Positions 7,803-16,609 of a DNA stretch of 64,000 bases are shown one piece after another (the stretch's first letter is position 1; every line of letters starts with the position of its first letter). The stretch spans positions 62,001-126,000 of the forward strand of contig NZ_QUMK01000001.1 of NCBI RefSeq assembly GCF_010907035.1, read 5' to 3'. A program made the position numbers and the translations under genes. This DNA comes from Rhodopseudomonas sp. BR0M22 (GTDB lineage: Bacteria; Pseudomonadota; Alphaproteobacteria; Rhizobiales; Xanthobacteraceae). The notes under the pieces were generated by a model, which was not told the origin of the DNA, searched no databases, and was given only the letters and a program-made list of their open reading frames with translations.

Positions 7803-8852
7803 CTATCCGTTGTCGTTCCGTCCGATCCGCCTCGCCGCACTCGGCATCAGGCCGGACAGGACGACCCTCAAGGCGTGCAGCGAACGCTGCCGGCCGTCCC
7901 AGGCGATCCGCGGCAGCGCGAATCGATCGACCGGGCCCGGTCCGATCACGCCGGGGATCGAGGTCATCGCCGCGGCGAGGCCCGTTTGTCGAGCCATGGC
8001 GACGTGCTCGGCGCCGAAGCTGCGACGATCGCCGAACGGGAACGCGAAATGACGCGCGTCCCGGCCAAGCGCCGCCTGCAGCACCCTGCGCCCCTTCGCG
8101 ATCTCCGTCTCGGCGGCGGCATTCGGCAGATTGGCAAGCACGGGGTAACTGACCGTGGCACTGCCGATGGTGACGTTAGGATCGGCGGCGAGACGGCTGA
8201 GTTCATCCCAATCCATCACCGCTTCACGCGTCACCGCGGCAAGGTCCACCGCGTAGCGCTTGCATAGATCCTCGATTGCGGCGCTCAGCGCCGGCGGCGG
8301 CATCGTGCGCAGCCAGCCGGCAAGGAAGTGAAACACCTGCGTCTTGGCGGCGACCGTCTTGGTGTCGAACTGTCGTTCGTTGTCGCCGATCAGGAGCGCG
8401 ATCCGATCGGCGCGCGCGATCACCTGCTCGAGCGCCAGCCACCACGCCTCGCCGACGCCGTCGGGAAACGCAGTCGGCAGATACACGGTGAACGGCACGC
8501 GGTGGCGCGCCAGGATCGGATAAGCGAAAGTGGCAATGTCGCGCGAGCCGCCGTCGAAGGTGAGGCAGACGAAGCGTCCCGGTGCGCCGCTCCGGCCAAT
8601 CCGTGCGCAGACCTCGTCGGCCGAGATCACCGGGCAATTCCAGCGCGACAGCGCACGCAGCAGAGCATCGAGAAACTGCGGCGTGATCTCGCGCCCTCGC
8701 AGCGGCTGAAACCGCTGGCGCCGCGCGGGGCGGACCCGGTCGAACCGCAGCACCACGCCGCTGCCGCGTCCGCGCGCTTCGGAAGCCCGCGCGATGCCGC
8801 TGAAATGAGCGAATTGCAGCCGTGCCGCCGTCCACCAGCCGTTATTCGACAA
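7803..8852 (-). CDS. NodB-fold polysaccharide deacetylase-like protein, metal site lost
   Basis: A 349-residue protein with the polysaccharide deacetylase (CE4) fold, in an exopolysaccharide locus. Motif 1 reads LTFDGGSRD instead of TFDDG. Motif 2 reads GSATVSYPVL where active enzymes have H-S/T-x-x-H. Motif 3 (FAFPFGDRR) is recognisable. All three metal ligands (Asp-His-His) therefore appear substituted, so it is probably not a metal-dependent deacetylase and may bind glycan. Start: a TTG at 8850-8852 with gagga 7 nt upstream (MSNNGWW). The next in-frame start upstream would overlap the divergent CelD-type gene. The protein has no clear signal peptide. Confidence 0.75.
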   Translation of the reverse strand: MSNNGWWTAARLQFAHFSGIARASEARGRGSGVVLRFDRVRPARRQRFQPLRGREITPQFLDALLRALSRWNCPVISADEVCARIGRSGAPGRFVCLTFDGGSRDIATFAYPILARHRVPFTVYLPTAFPDGVGEAWWLALEQVIARADRIALLIGDNERQFDTKTVAAKTQVFHFLAGWLRTMPPPALSAAIEDLCKRYAVDLAAVTREAVMDWDELSRLAADPNVTIGSATVSYPVLANLPNAAAETEIAKGRRVLQAALGRDARHFAFPFGDRRSFGAEHVAMARQTGLAAAMTSIPGVIGPGPVDRFALPRIAWDGRQRSLHALRVVLSGLMPSAARRIGRNDNG

Positions 8853-8979
8853 GGCTATGTCCTCGCGGTGCGGTGTGCGGCTACGGTTTCGCTGTTGGTC
8901 ATTACGCTTTGTTGAGATTTGTTTGTAAAGGTTCGCACGGCTCGAATTGCGCCCTTGCCTGTTTTCATTGGATCGCCGG

Positions 8980-10188
8980 ATGACGATGATGGCCGTGCTG
9001 ACCGAAGCCCGGACCGCCGATCGCGCGGCTGCGACGCAGAGCAGGATCGCCCGCGTCGACATGGTGCGCGATCTCGCGCTCGCCGAGCCGACTTGGCGCG
9101 CGCTCGAACACTCCGGCGGATACTTCTCGCCCTATCAGCGGTTCGATTTCCTGAATGCCTGGCAACGCCATGTCGGCAGCGCCGAGCGGATCGAGCCGTT
9201 CGTCGCGATCGCGCGCGACGCCGACGATCGACCTCTGCTTCTGCTACCGCTTGGTGTCGAACGCAAATTCGGCATCGGCGTGGCGAGCTTTCTCGGCGGC
9301 AAACACGCCACTTTCAACATGCCGTTATGGCGCCGTGATTTCGCCGCCTCAGCCGATACGCGCGACCTCGACGCGCTGCTGAGCGGACTTCGTACCGCCG
9401 GTGATGTCGACGTGCTCGCCCTGCTGCAGCAGCCGCTGCGCTGGAACGACCTCGCCAATCCGCTGGCGCTGCTGCCGAACCAGCCTTCGGTCAACGACTG
9501 CCCGGTGCTGCTGCTGCCGGCCGGGGCCGCGCCGAACGACCTCGTCAGCAATTCGATGCGCCGCCGGCTCAAGGGCAAGGAACGCAAGCTGCAGGACCTG
9601 CCCGGCTATCGTTACGGCCAGGCACGGACCCCGGCCGACATCGACCGTCTGCTCGACGCGTTCTTCCGGATCAAGCCGGTGCGGATGGCGGCGCAGCATT
9701 TGCCGAACGTGTTCGCCGATCCCGGCGTCGCCGATTTCATCCGCGAGGCCTGCGCCGCCGAGCTTCCCGGCGGTGGCCGCGCGATCGAGATCCACGCGCT
9801 CGAGTGCGACGACGAGATGATCGCGATCTATGCCGGCGTCGCCGACGGCAGCCGCTATTCGATGATGTTCAATACCTACACCCTGTCGGATGCCGCGCGG
9901 TACAGCCCTGGCCTGATCCTGATGCGTCACATCATCGATCACTACGCGGCGCGCGGCTATTGCTTCATCGATCTCGGCATCGGCTCGGACGACTACAAGA
10001 AGATATTTTGCAAGGATCTCGAGCCGATTTTCGACAGCCACATCGCGCTCAGCCCTCGCGGCCGCGTGGCCGCCGCAGCACTCGCCGCGGTCGGCCGCGG
10101 CAAGCACATGGTTAAGCACAGCCCGGCGATGATGCAGCTCGTGCGGCGGTTGCGCGGCGCGCTGCCGACCAAGGCCGTCCAGCCCTGA
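8980..10188 (+). CDS. CelD/BcsL-type GNAT-fold acetyltransferase
   Basis: A 402-residue cytoplasmic protein of the CelD (FemAB-like, Acetyltransf_6) family linked to extracellular polysaccharide synthesis. Family cues are PYQRFDFLNAWQRHVG near the N-terminus, the central basic NSMRRRLKGKERKL, and the C-terminal block YCFIDLGIGSDDYKKIFC, which is typical of the second GNAT domain. It probably adds an acyl group to a sugar precursor, but the substrate is unknown. It is divergent from the deacetylase-like gene and convergent with the co-polymerase gene. The ATG at 8980 is used; another ATG follows at 8989 (8980 encodes MTMMAV). Confidence 0.8.
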   Translation: MTMMAVLTEARTADRAAATQSRIARVDMVRDLALAEPTWRALEHSGGYFSPYQRFDFLNAWQRHVGSAERIEPFVAIARDADDRPLLLLPLGVERKFGIGVASFLGGKHATFNMPLWRRDFAASADTRDLDALLSGLRTAGDVDVLALLQQPLRWNDLANPLALLPNQPSVNDCPVLLLPAGAAPNDLVSNSMRRRLKGKERKLQDLPGYRYGQARTPADIDRLLDAFFRIKPVRMAAQHLPNVFADPGVADFIREACAAELPGGGRAIEIHALECDDEMIAIYAGVADGSRYSMMFNTYTLSDAARYSPGLILMRHIIDHYAARGYCFIDLGIGSDDYKKIFCKDLEPIFDSHIALSPRGRVAAAALAAVGRGKHMVKHSPAMMQLVRRLRGALPTKAVQP

Positions 10189-10215
10189 GGCCCCTCTCGG
10201 CGCCGTTTGCGGAGG

Positions 10216-12576
10216 CTACGCAGCGGCGGTGCGCGGACCGTTCACGCTCGGATCAATCGGGTCGGCGGCTCGGCGCAACATCGTCACTTCGGAAAATCCG
10301 ACCGCAACCAGCTGTTCGGCCATCTTGGCGCGGTCTTCGCTCGTCATCGTCGGTGCCGGCACGACTGCGGCCTGTGCTTGGGATGTCAGCAACTCCGCCG
10401 GCAGATCGGACGCGGTTCCAGCATCGAGCAGCACATGGTCGTAGACCCGCATCAGCGCGTCGATGGCGAGTGCCAGCCGGGGCGAATGCAGCAGCATCCG
10501 GTCGAAGCCCGGCCTTCCGGCGCTGACCAGATGCAGCGTCGAGGCACGATCGCGGGTGATGATCTGGCCGAAAGCGGCCTCGCCCAGCATCAGTTCCGCT
10601 AGTCCCGGTGCTGCCGGATCGATTGAAGCGGCCTTGAGCATCTCCGATGACTCCGACAGATCGATCAGCACCACTTTGGCATCTTGCGCCAGATGACGGG
10701 CCAGGACCAAGGCAGTCGTCGTCACCGAATCGGTGTCACCGGTGCCGAGCACGGTGAGTTTGCGTCCCCCCTCGCCGGCTCCACGCAGGCGCTCAGCGAG
10801 CGCGTCGATCTCGCCGGTCGGCGCCACTCGAGCTGGTGGAGGCGCCGCGGCAACGGCCGGGGGAACCTCCGGGGCGGCGGCGAAGGCCGGGGCAGCCGGC
10901 ATAGCGGGAGCAACCACGGGCGGCTCGACGGCAGCGGCAGTGCTCGTCGGTCGCAGCTCGGGCTCGACCATTGCGGATGCAGCAACCTCGCGGCCGCGCG
11001 GCTGGGTCATCCGAAGCAATTCCCCCGTCGCGATGCCGCCCGTGCTCAGCAGCAGCGTCGCCAGTGTCGCGATCAGCACGATCGGCAGCTTCTTCGGATA
11101 GGCCGGCGTATTCGAGACGATGGCGCGAGAGATGATGCGCCCGTCCGCCGGGCTCTGGTCAATGCTCTCACGGGTGGTCGCCTCGCGATACTTGGCCAGA
11201 TAGGTCTCCAAAAGATCGCGCTGCGCCTTGGCCTCGCGCTCCAGCGCGCGGAGCTGGACGTCCTGGCCGTTGGTCGCCGAAGCCTGCTTCTTCAACTGAT
11301 CGAGGCTCGCGGACAGATTCTCGACCCGGCTGCTGGCGATCCGAGCATCGTTTTCGAACGAGCGCGACAGCTTCACCGCCTCGTCGCGGAGCTGCTGGTC
11401 GAGATCGGAGAGCTGCGCTTTCAGCTCCTTGATCCGCGGATGGCCGCCGAGCAGCGTCGAGCTTTGTTCGGCGAGCTGCGCCCGCAGCGTCACCCGCTGT
11501 TCGGACAACCGGCGCATTAGTTCGGAGTTCAGCACTTCGGAGGCCTCGATCGGGCCGCCGGTCTTCAGCATTTCCTTGATCAGCCGCGCCTTGGCTTCGG
11601 CGTCGGACTTCAGCGCGCGGGCATTGGCAAGTTGGGCGTTGATGTCGCCGAGCTGCTGGTTCGACAACGTGGTGTTGTTGTTGCCGATGAACAGGCTCGA
11701 CTGGGAGCGGAACGCCTCAACCTTGTCCTCGGCTTCGGAGACCTTCTTGCGCAGCGAGTCGATTTCGCCGGACAGCCATTGCACCGCCGCCTTTGCTTGC
11801 GCCTGGCGCACGTTCTGCTGCAGCACCAGATATCCGTCGGCAATCGAGTTGGCCACGCGCGCGGCGAGTTCGGGATCCTCCGACTGGAATTCGATCACCA
11901 TCACCCGCGACTTGTCGACCGCATAGGCTGTCAGCCGCTCGTAGTAAGCGTTGAGCACCCGCTCTTCCGGCGACATCGCGAACGGGTCGCGGCCGATTCC
12001 GATCAGCGCCAGCAGCGATTTGATCGGATTGATTCCCTTCAGCACCGGGTCGAATTCGGGCCGTGCGGCGAGCTTGTTCTTCTTGATGATTTCGAGCGCG
12101 AGTTCGCGCGACAACAGAAGCTGAACCTGGCTTGTCACCGCTTCGGGATCGACCGCGTTGCGCTGCTCGTCGCGATCGCCGCTCGGACGCAGAAAACTGT
12201 TTTCGCGGCCGTCGATCAGAATCCGAGCTTCCGATTTGTAGCGTGGCGTGATCAGGTTGACGATCGCAAGCGACAGCACCAATGCCAGCAGGGTCGGCGC
12301 GATGATCAGATGCTTTTTGCGGGCGAGCGCCTGGCCAATCAGCCGGATGTCGATGTCGCCGTCAGCGAGCAACGGAGCTGGCTGGTCCGAGGACGGCGCC
12401 CGAGCCGGCGAGCGCTTGAAGATCGCCTGCTTCGGTGCAGAGCCCCGCGCTTCGGCGACCAAACCGGGAGACGCCTTGGTGTCGGCGGCTGGGGTGTCGG
12501 GTTTCGAGGCCGCTGCGCGCGCAACCGTGGTCTTCGCCGTGCCGTCCTTGTTCCGGCGCCAGAACGCGATCCGCAT
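10216..12576 (-). CDS. Exopolysaccharide co-polymerase (Wzz/ExoP/GumC type) with degenerate kinase domain
   Basis: A 786-residue inner-membrane chain-length protein. It has a cytoplasmic Ala/Pro-rich N-terminus, TM1 near residues 90-112, a Wzz head (RYKSEARILIDG) with long periplasmic coiled coils (about 240-460), TM2 near 500, a Pro/Ala-rich linker and a C-terminal P-loop-like domain. In that domain the Walker A equivalent reads GTGDTDSVTTTALVLA, with no Lys, and Walker A' reads VVLIDLS. The tail has no tyrosine cluster. It is therefore probably inactive as a tyrosine kinase. The start has a good aggag site. It likely works with the sugar transferase at 14099. Confidence 0.88.
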   Translation of the reverse strand: MRIAFWRRNKDGTAKTTVARAAASKPDTPAADTKASPGLVAEARGSAPKQAIFKRSPARAPSSDQPAPLLADGDIDIRLIGQALARKKHLIIAPTLLALVLSLAIVNLITPRYKSEARILIDGRENSFLRPSGDRDEQRNAVDPEAVTSQVQLLLSRELALEIIKKNKLAARPEFDPVLKGINPIKSLLALIGIGRDPFAMSPEERVLNAYYERLTAYAVDKSRVMVIEFQSEDPELAARVANSIADGYLVLQQNVRQAQAKAAVQWLSGEIDSLRKKVSEAEDKVEAFRSQSSLFIGNNNTTLSNQQLGDINAQLANARALKSDAEAKARLIKEMLKTGGPIEASEVLNSELMRRLSEQRVTLRAQLAEQSSTLLGGHPRIKELKAQLSDLDQQLRDEAVKLSRSFENDARIASSRVENLSASLDQLKKQASATNGQDVQLRALEREAKAQRDLLETYLAKYREATTRESIDQSPADGRIISRAIVSNTPAYPKKLPIVLIATLATLLLSTGGIATGELLRMTQPRGREVAASAMVEPELRPTSTAAAVEPPVVAPAMPAAPAFAAAPEVPPAVAAAPPPARVAPTGEIDALAERLRGAGEGGRKLTVLGTGDTDSVTTTALVLARHLAQDAKVVLIDLSESSEMLKAASIDPAAPGLAELMLGEAAFGQIITRDRASTLHLVSAGRPGFDRMLLHSPRLALAIDALMRVYDHVLLDAGTASDLPAELLTSQAQAAVVPAPTMTSEDRAKMAEQLVAVGFSEVTMLRRAADPIDPSVNGPRTAAA

Positions 12577-12662
12577 TGCATACTCCTAGATGACGCGACC
12601 GAGCCTTCTATTTCGCCTCCAACTACAAACCATTAAGGTTGCTGCGCGGTTAATCTCGACGA

Positions 12663-12677
12663 ATGAGTGTAACTCAT
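12663..12677. promoter_or_regulatory. 15-bp palindrome in the divergent polysaccharide promoter
   Basis: atgagt-gta-actcat is a perfect 6-bp dyad with a 3-nt centre. It lies in the 270-bp AT-rich gap between the co-polymerase and glycosyltransferase genes. It could bind a regulator of the locus, but none is encoded adjacent to it. Confidence 0.35.
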
Positions 12678-12846
12678 CCATGGTATCGACAAAGGCATTT
12701 ACACGCTTTGTTAACCACGAAAGTCGCTAAGCTGAATCGCCTTTTTCGGATTGATCCATGCGCATCGCCCCCGCATTGAACGCGTCTCTTGCCGCCGCAC
12801 CCCGTTGGGGCAGCTGCAGCGCGGCTGTGCGTGGGGCTGGGGTTCG

Positions 12847-13986
12847 ATGACCTCTTCTGCGCAGGAGCGACCACTGCGAATCGTGCATGCGGTGCGCGCG
12901 CCGGTCGGCGGAATCATCCGCCACATTCTCGATCTCGCCAACGGCCAGGCCGACCGCGGCCATCAGGTCGCGCTGATCACCGACAGCCTCACCGGCGGAG
13001 ATCGCGCCGCAGCAGCGCTCGACGAGATCGCCCCGAAGATGAAGCTCGGCGTCTATCGGCTGCCGATCCGGCGCGAGCCGAGCGTCACCGACCTGTTCGT
13101 GTGGGGCAGGTTTGTCCGCCTGATCGCCGGGCTGAAGCCCGACGTGCTGCACGGCCATGGAGCCAAGGCCGGCGTGTTCATGCGGATCGTGCCGCGGCCC
13201 GCCGGCTCGATCCGCGTCTACACGCCGCACGGCGGTTCGCTGCACTACCCGCGCTCGACTTGGCGGGGCCAGCTTTACAGCCGGCTCGAGCGGCTCTCGA
13301 TGAATCGGACCGAACTATTTCTGTTCGAAAGCGAATTCGCCCGCGCCACCTACCAACGGATGATCGGCAAACCCGAGGGGTTGGTACGCTGCGTGTTCAA
13401 CGGTGTCACCGCCGGCGAATTCGATCCCATCGCACTCGCGCCTGACGCCACCGACGTCTGCTACGTCGGCGAGTTCCGACATATCAAAGGCGCCGACCTC
13501 CTGGTCGATGCGATTGCACGTTTGCGTACAAAAGGCCGGCGTGTGACTCTGACGCTCGGCGGCGACGGCGAAGAGACCGAAGCGCTGAAAGCCCAGGTGG
13601 CGCGGCTCGATCTTGGGGCCGCCGTGCGCTTCATCGGCCATGTCAAGGCGCGCCACGGCTTCGCGCAGGGCCGTCTGCTGGTGGTGCCGTCGCGCGGCGA
13701 TTCCATGCCGTATGTGGTGATCGAGGCCGCAGCCGCCGGCGTCCCCATGATCGCCGCCGATGTCGGTGGCATCCCGGAGATCTTCGGCCCCGAGCATCGT
13801 CCAGCACTGTTCGCACCCAACGATCCGGCCGCGATGGCGGCTGCAATCGCCGCCGCGCTCGACGATCCGACGACCGCTCGCGACCGCGCGAAACTTTTGC
13901 GCGAGCGGATCTTCCTGCACTTTTCGCAGAAGGCGATGGTCGAGGGCGTGCTCGCCGGCTACCGCGCGGCGCTGGCCAAACAGTGA
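12847..13986 (+). CDS. Glycosyltransferase, GT4 family (group 1)
   Basis: A 379-residue GT-B fold retaining glycosyltransferase. The N-terminal acceptor half starts RIVHAVRAPVGGIIRHILDL, a glycine-rich loop typical of the family. The C-terminal GT4 half has YVGEFRHIKGADLLVDAI, LGGDGEE and the donor-binding ExxAAG region PYVVIEAAAAGVPMIAADVG followed by IPEIFG. It should add a sugar to the lipid-linked repeat unit on the cytoplasmic face. The ATG at 12847 gives the conserved N-terminus; the upstream frame is not family-like. It is followed 112 nt later by the initiating sugar transferase. Confidence 0.88.
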   Translation: MTSSAQERPLRIVHAVRAPVGGIIRHILDLANGQADRGHQVALITDSLTGGDRAAAALDEIAPKMKLGVYRLPIRREPSVTDLFVWGRFVRLIAGLKPDVLHGHGAKAGVFMRIVPRPAGSIRVYTPHGGSLHYPRSTWRGQLYSRLERLSMNRTELFLFESEFARATYQRMIGKPEGLVRCVFNGVTAGEFDPIALAPDATDVCYVGEFRHIKGADLLVDAIARLRTKGRRVTLTLGGDGEETEALKAQVARLDLGAAVRFIGHVKARHGFAQGRLLVVPSRGDSMPYVVIEAAAAGVPMIAADVGGIPEIFGPEHRPALFAPNDPAAMAAAIAAALDDPTTARDRAKLLRERIFLHFSQKAMVEGVLAGYRAALAKQ

Positions 13987-14098
13987 ATCTATACCGTGGC
14001 GCTAACCGTTTCTTGCAATTTTTACGTTAACTGCCGAACCGGGCGATTTTGCCGGACGACCTAAGCGTCATACCGGCCAAAGATACGGAATTGAGCAT

Positions 14099-15655
14099 AT
14101 GGAGCCGATCAGCGCACGCTCGATGATCAGCGCTGCTGCGAAGGGAGCCGCGGTCACAACCAACGAAGGTACACGGCGCGTCGAGCGGCGCAAGCGACTG
14201 TCGCCGGCCGCCCTCGCCGTCGCCAACGAGAAGGTGCAGCCCGCCTATTCGCCGATCGTGATCGCAGGCTCGGTGCGGTTGGCCGATTTTCTGACGATCG
14301 CTGCGGTCGGCATTGCGCTGTACTTCGCGATCGTCGTGCATCGCAATGGGTTCTCCTGGGAGTACATAGCCGCCATTTTCGGCATCACGCTGACCGCGAT
14401 CGTCGCCTTCCACGCGGCCGACCTGTACGAGGTCCAGCTTTTCCGCGGCACGCTGAAGCAGACGACGCGGCTGATTTCGGCGTGGTCGTTCGTATTCCTG
14501 CTGTTTATCGGCGCGTCGTTCTTTGCAAAACTCGGCGGCGAGGTGTCGCGGCTGTGGCTCGGCTCGTTCTTCTCGTTAGGTCTGATCGCGCTGATTGGCG
14601 AACGAATGGCGGTGCGCGCACTGGTCCGACGCTGGGGGCGCGAAGGCCGGCTCGATCGACGCACCGTAATCGTCGGCGGCGACGACAATGGTGCCCGGTT
14701 GATCGAGGCGCTGAAGGCCGAACACGCCGACGCCTCCGACATCCACATCCTCGGTGTATTCGACGACCGCAACGACGCCCGCTCGCAATCCACCTGCGCC
14801 GGTGTCCCGAAGCTGGGCAAGATCGACGACATCCCCGAATTCGCGCGACGCACACGGGTCGATCTCGTGCTGTTTGCACTGCCGATCTCAGCCGAAACCC
14901 GAATTCTGGCAATGCTGAAAAAGCTGTGGGTGTTGCCGGTCGACATCCGACTATCGGCGCACACCAACAAGCTCAGATTCCGGCCGCGCGCTTATTCCTA
15001 TGTCGGCAAAGTGCCGACGCTCGACGTGTTCGAGGCGCCGATCACCGATTGGGATCTGGTGATCAAGCAGGTGTTCGACCGCGTCGTCGGCGGATTGATC
15101 CTGCTCGCCGCCGCGCCGGTGATGGCGCTGGTGGCGCTGGCGATCAAGCTCGACAGTCCGGGCCCGGTGCTGTTCCGGCAGAAGCGGTTCGGCTTCAACA
15201 ACGAGCGCATCGACGTGCTCAAGTTCCGTTCGATGTATCATCATGAGGCTGACCCCACCGCCTCCAAGGTCGTCACCCGCAACGATCCGCGCGTCACCCG
15301 CGTCGGCCGCTTCATCCGCCGCACCAGTCTGGACGAGCTGCCGCAATTGTTGAACGTGGTGTTCAAGGGCAATCTGTCGCTGGTCGGCCCGCGCCCGCAT
15401 GCGGTGCTGGGCAAGCTGCAGAGCCGGCTGTTCGACGAAGCCGTGGACGGCTACTTCGCCCGCCACCGCGTCAAGCCCGGCATCACCGGCTGGGCGCAGA
15501 TCAACGGCTGGCGCGGCGAGATCGACAACGAAGAGAAGATCAAGAAGCGCGTCGAGTTCGACCTGTACTACATCGAGAACTGGTCGGTGCTGTTCGACTT
15601 CTACATCCTGCTGAGAACGCCGTGGGCGCTCCTGAAGGGTGAGAACGCTTACTGA
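14099..15655 (+). CDS. Undecaprenyl-phosphate sugar phosphotransferase (WcaJ/ExoY family)
   Basis: A 518-residue initiating transferase. The N-terminal half has four to five membrane helices (about residues 55-190), then a CoA-binding-like nucleotide fold ([19 protein letters not shown]). The C-terminal bacterial sugar transferase domain starts with a re-entrant helix ([20 protein letters not shown]), then [10 protein letters not shown], the catalytic-region [15 protein letters not shown], and LVGPRPHA with [13 protein letters not shown]. It transfers a sugar-1-phosphate to undecaprenyl phosphate, the first step of exopolysaccharide assembly. It belongs with the glycosyltransferase upstream. 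The product sugar cannot be told from the sequence. Confidence 0.92.
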   Translation: MEPISARSMISAAAKGAAVTTNEGTRRVERRKRLSPAALAVANEKVQPAYSPIVIAGSVRLADFLTIAAVGIALYFAIVVHRNGFSWEYIAAIFGITLTAIVAFHAADLYEVQLFRGTLKQTTRLISAWSFVFLLFIGASFFAKLGGEVSRLWLGSFFSLGLIALIGERMAVRALVRRWGREGRLDRRTVIVGGDDNGARLIEALKAEHADASDIHILGVFDDRNDARSQSTCAGVPKLGKIDDIPEFARRTRVDLVLFALPISAETRILAMLKKLWVLPVDIRLSAHTNKLRFRPRAYSYVGKVPTLDVFEAPITDWDLVIKQVFDRVVGGLILLAAAPVMALVALAIKLDSPGPVLFRQKRFGFNNERIDVLKFRSMYHHEADPTASKVVTRNDPRVTRVGRFIRRTSLDELPQLLNVVFKGNLSLVGPRPHAVLGKLQSRLFDEAVDGYFARHRVKPGITGWAQINGWRGEIDNEEKIKKRVEFDLYYIENWSVLFDFYILLRTPWALLKGENAY

Positions 15656-15685
15656 GGCGCTCGCTTCACGCGCTGTCCCCAGACC

Positions 15686-15801
15686 GTCATTCCGGGGCGC
15701 CGCGCAGCGGCGATCCCGGAATCCCGAGATTGTCGAAACGTCGTACCTTCCCCGCGTCGAGATTCCGGGTTCGCTCGCGTTCGCGAGCGCCCCGGAATGA
15801 C
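15686..15801. repeat. Intergenic palindromic repeat, family 1 (copy A)
   Basis: About 116 bp with inverted ends (gtcattccggggcgc / gcgccccggaatgac) and inner blocks cccggaatcccgagatt and gattccgggttcgctcgcg. The same element recurs at 50542. It lies between the convergent sugar transferase and DUF169 genes. Confidence 0.85.
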
Positions 15802-15814
15802 GGGGCTAAGAGAA

Positions 15815-16609
15815 TTACTTACTCGCATACGAAGCGCCCATCCCGGCTCGAACGTCGGCCTGGATGCCGTAGGGCGCGATCGGGTAGCGCAGGCCGTTCT
15901 TGGCGAGCTGCTTCATGCCCTCGATGGCTTTGGCCAGATGCGCCGGGCTCAGCGCCATCAGCATCTCTTCGTCCGGTACGCCGCCGTAGCGGCGTTCGGC
16001 GAAGCACGGCAGCGACAGGCTCGGCTCCCCGGTCTTCAGCGCCCTGCCCCAGGAGTCGGCGCAAGCAGTCTCGCCGACCACGCTCCATTCGAACTTCTTG
16101 TAACCCGCATATTGCAGACCGTTGATCAGGATGATCATCTGCCCGGGCGTCGCATAGACGAGGCAGATATCCGGCGGATCGAGCCGGCCACTGGTCAGCG
16201 GCGACACCGCCATCGCCTGATGCTGGCCAAATGGAACGACGTCGAGCGCATGCTGCCGCGCGCTGGCATCCTCCGGCGTGGCGTGCCAGACCCCGACATA
16301 AGAGCGGCCTGCGAGCCATTGCTCGTTTTGCGGGGCGAGGCCGATCACCGCGCGGCACTGCTCGCCGACCAGGTCGGCGGCGGTGATGCCGACGGTCCAA
16401 CCGAGACGCGACGCCATCGATACGATCTGGTCGGTGGTGTGGATGGCGTTCGGCCGGCGGATCTTCGGCACCGCCTGCATCTCGGCGGCCGTGGCGAACA
16501 TCTTCATGCCGATCACGGTGGTTTTCAGCCGCAGCAGCGCGTTGAGATCCGCGACCAGCGCGGCATAGTCGAAGGTTTCGCCCTGCTCTGCTGCTCCGCC
16601 GTCAGACAT
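15815..16609 (-). CDS. DUF169-family protein
   Basis: A 264-residue soluble protein resembling DUF169, a family without an assigned reaction. Features include an N-terminal helical stretch (YAALVADLNALLRL), a TVGITAADL segment, PPDICLVYATPGQMIILING in the middle, and conserved CADSWG and CFAERRYGG cysteines. The ATG at 16607-16609 (MSDGGAAEQ) overlaps the kup stop by 8 nt, so the two are co-transcribed and coupled. A longer N-terminal extension would lie inside kup and was rejected. A role alongside K+ uptake is possible only by context. Confidence 0.75.
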   Translation of the reverse strand: MSDGGAAEQGETFDYAALVADLNALLRLKTTVIGMKMFATAAEMQAVPKIRRPNAIHTTDQIVSMASRLGWTVGITAADLVGEQCRAVIGLAPQNEQWLAGRSYVGVWHATPEDASARQHALDVVPFGQHQAMAVSPLTSGRLDPPDICLVYATPGQMIILINGLQYAGYKKFEWSVVGETACADSWGRALKTGEPSLSLPCFAERRYGGVPDEEMLMALSPAHLAKAIEGMKQLAKNGLRYPIAPYGIQADVRAGMGASYASK

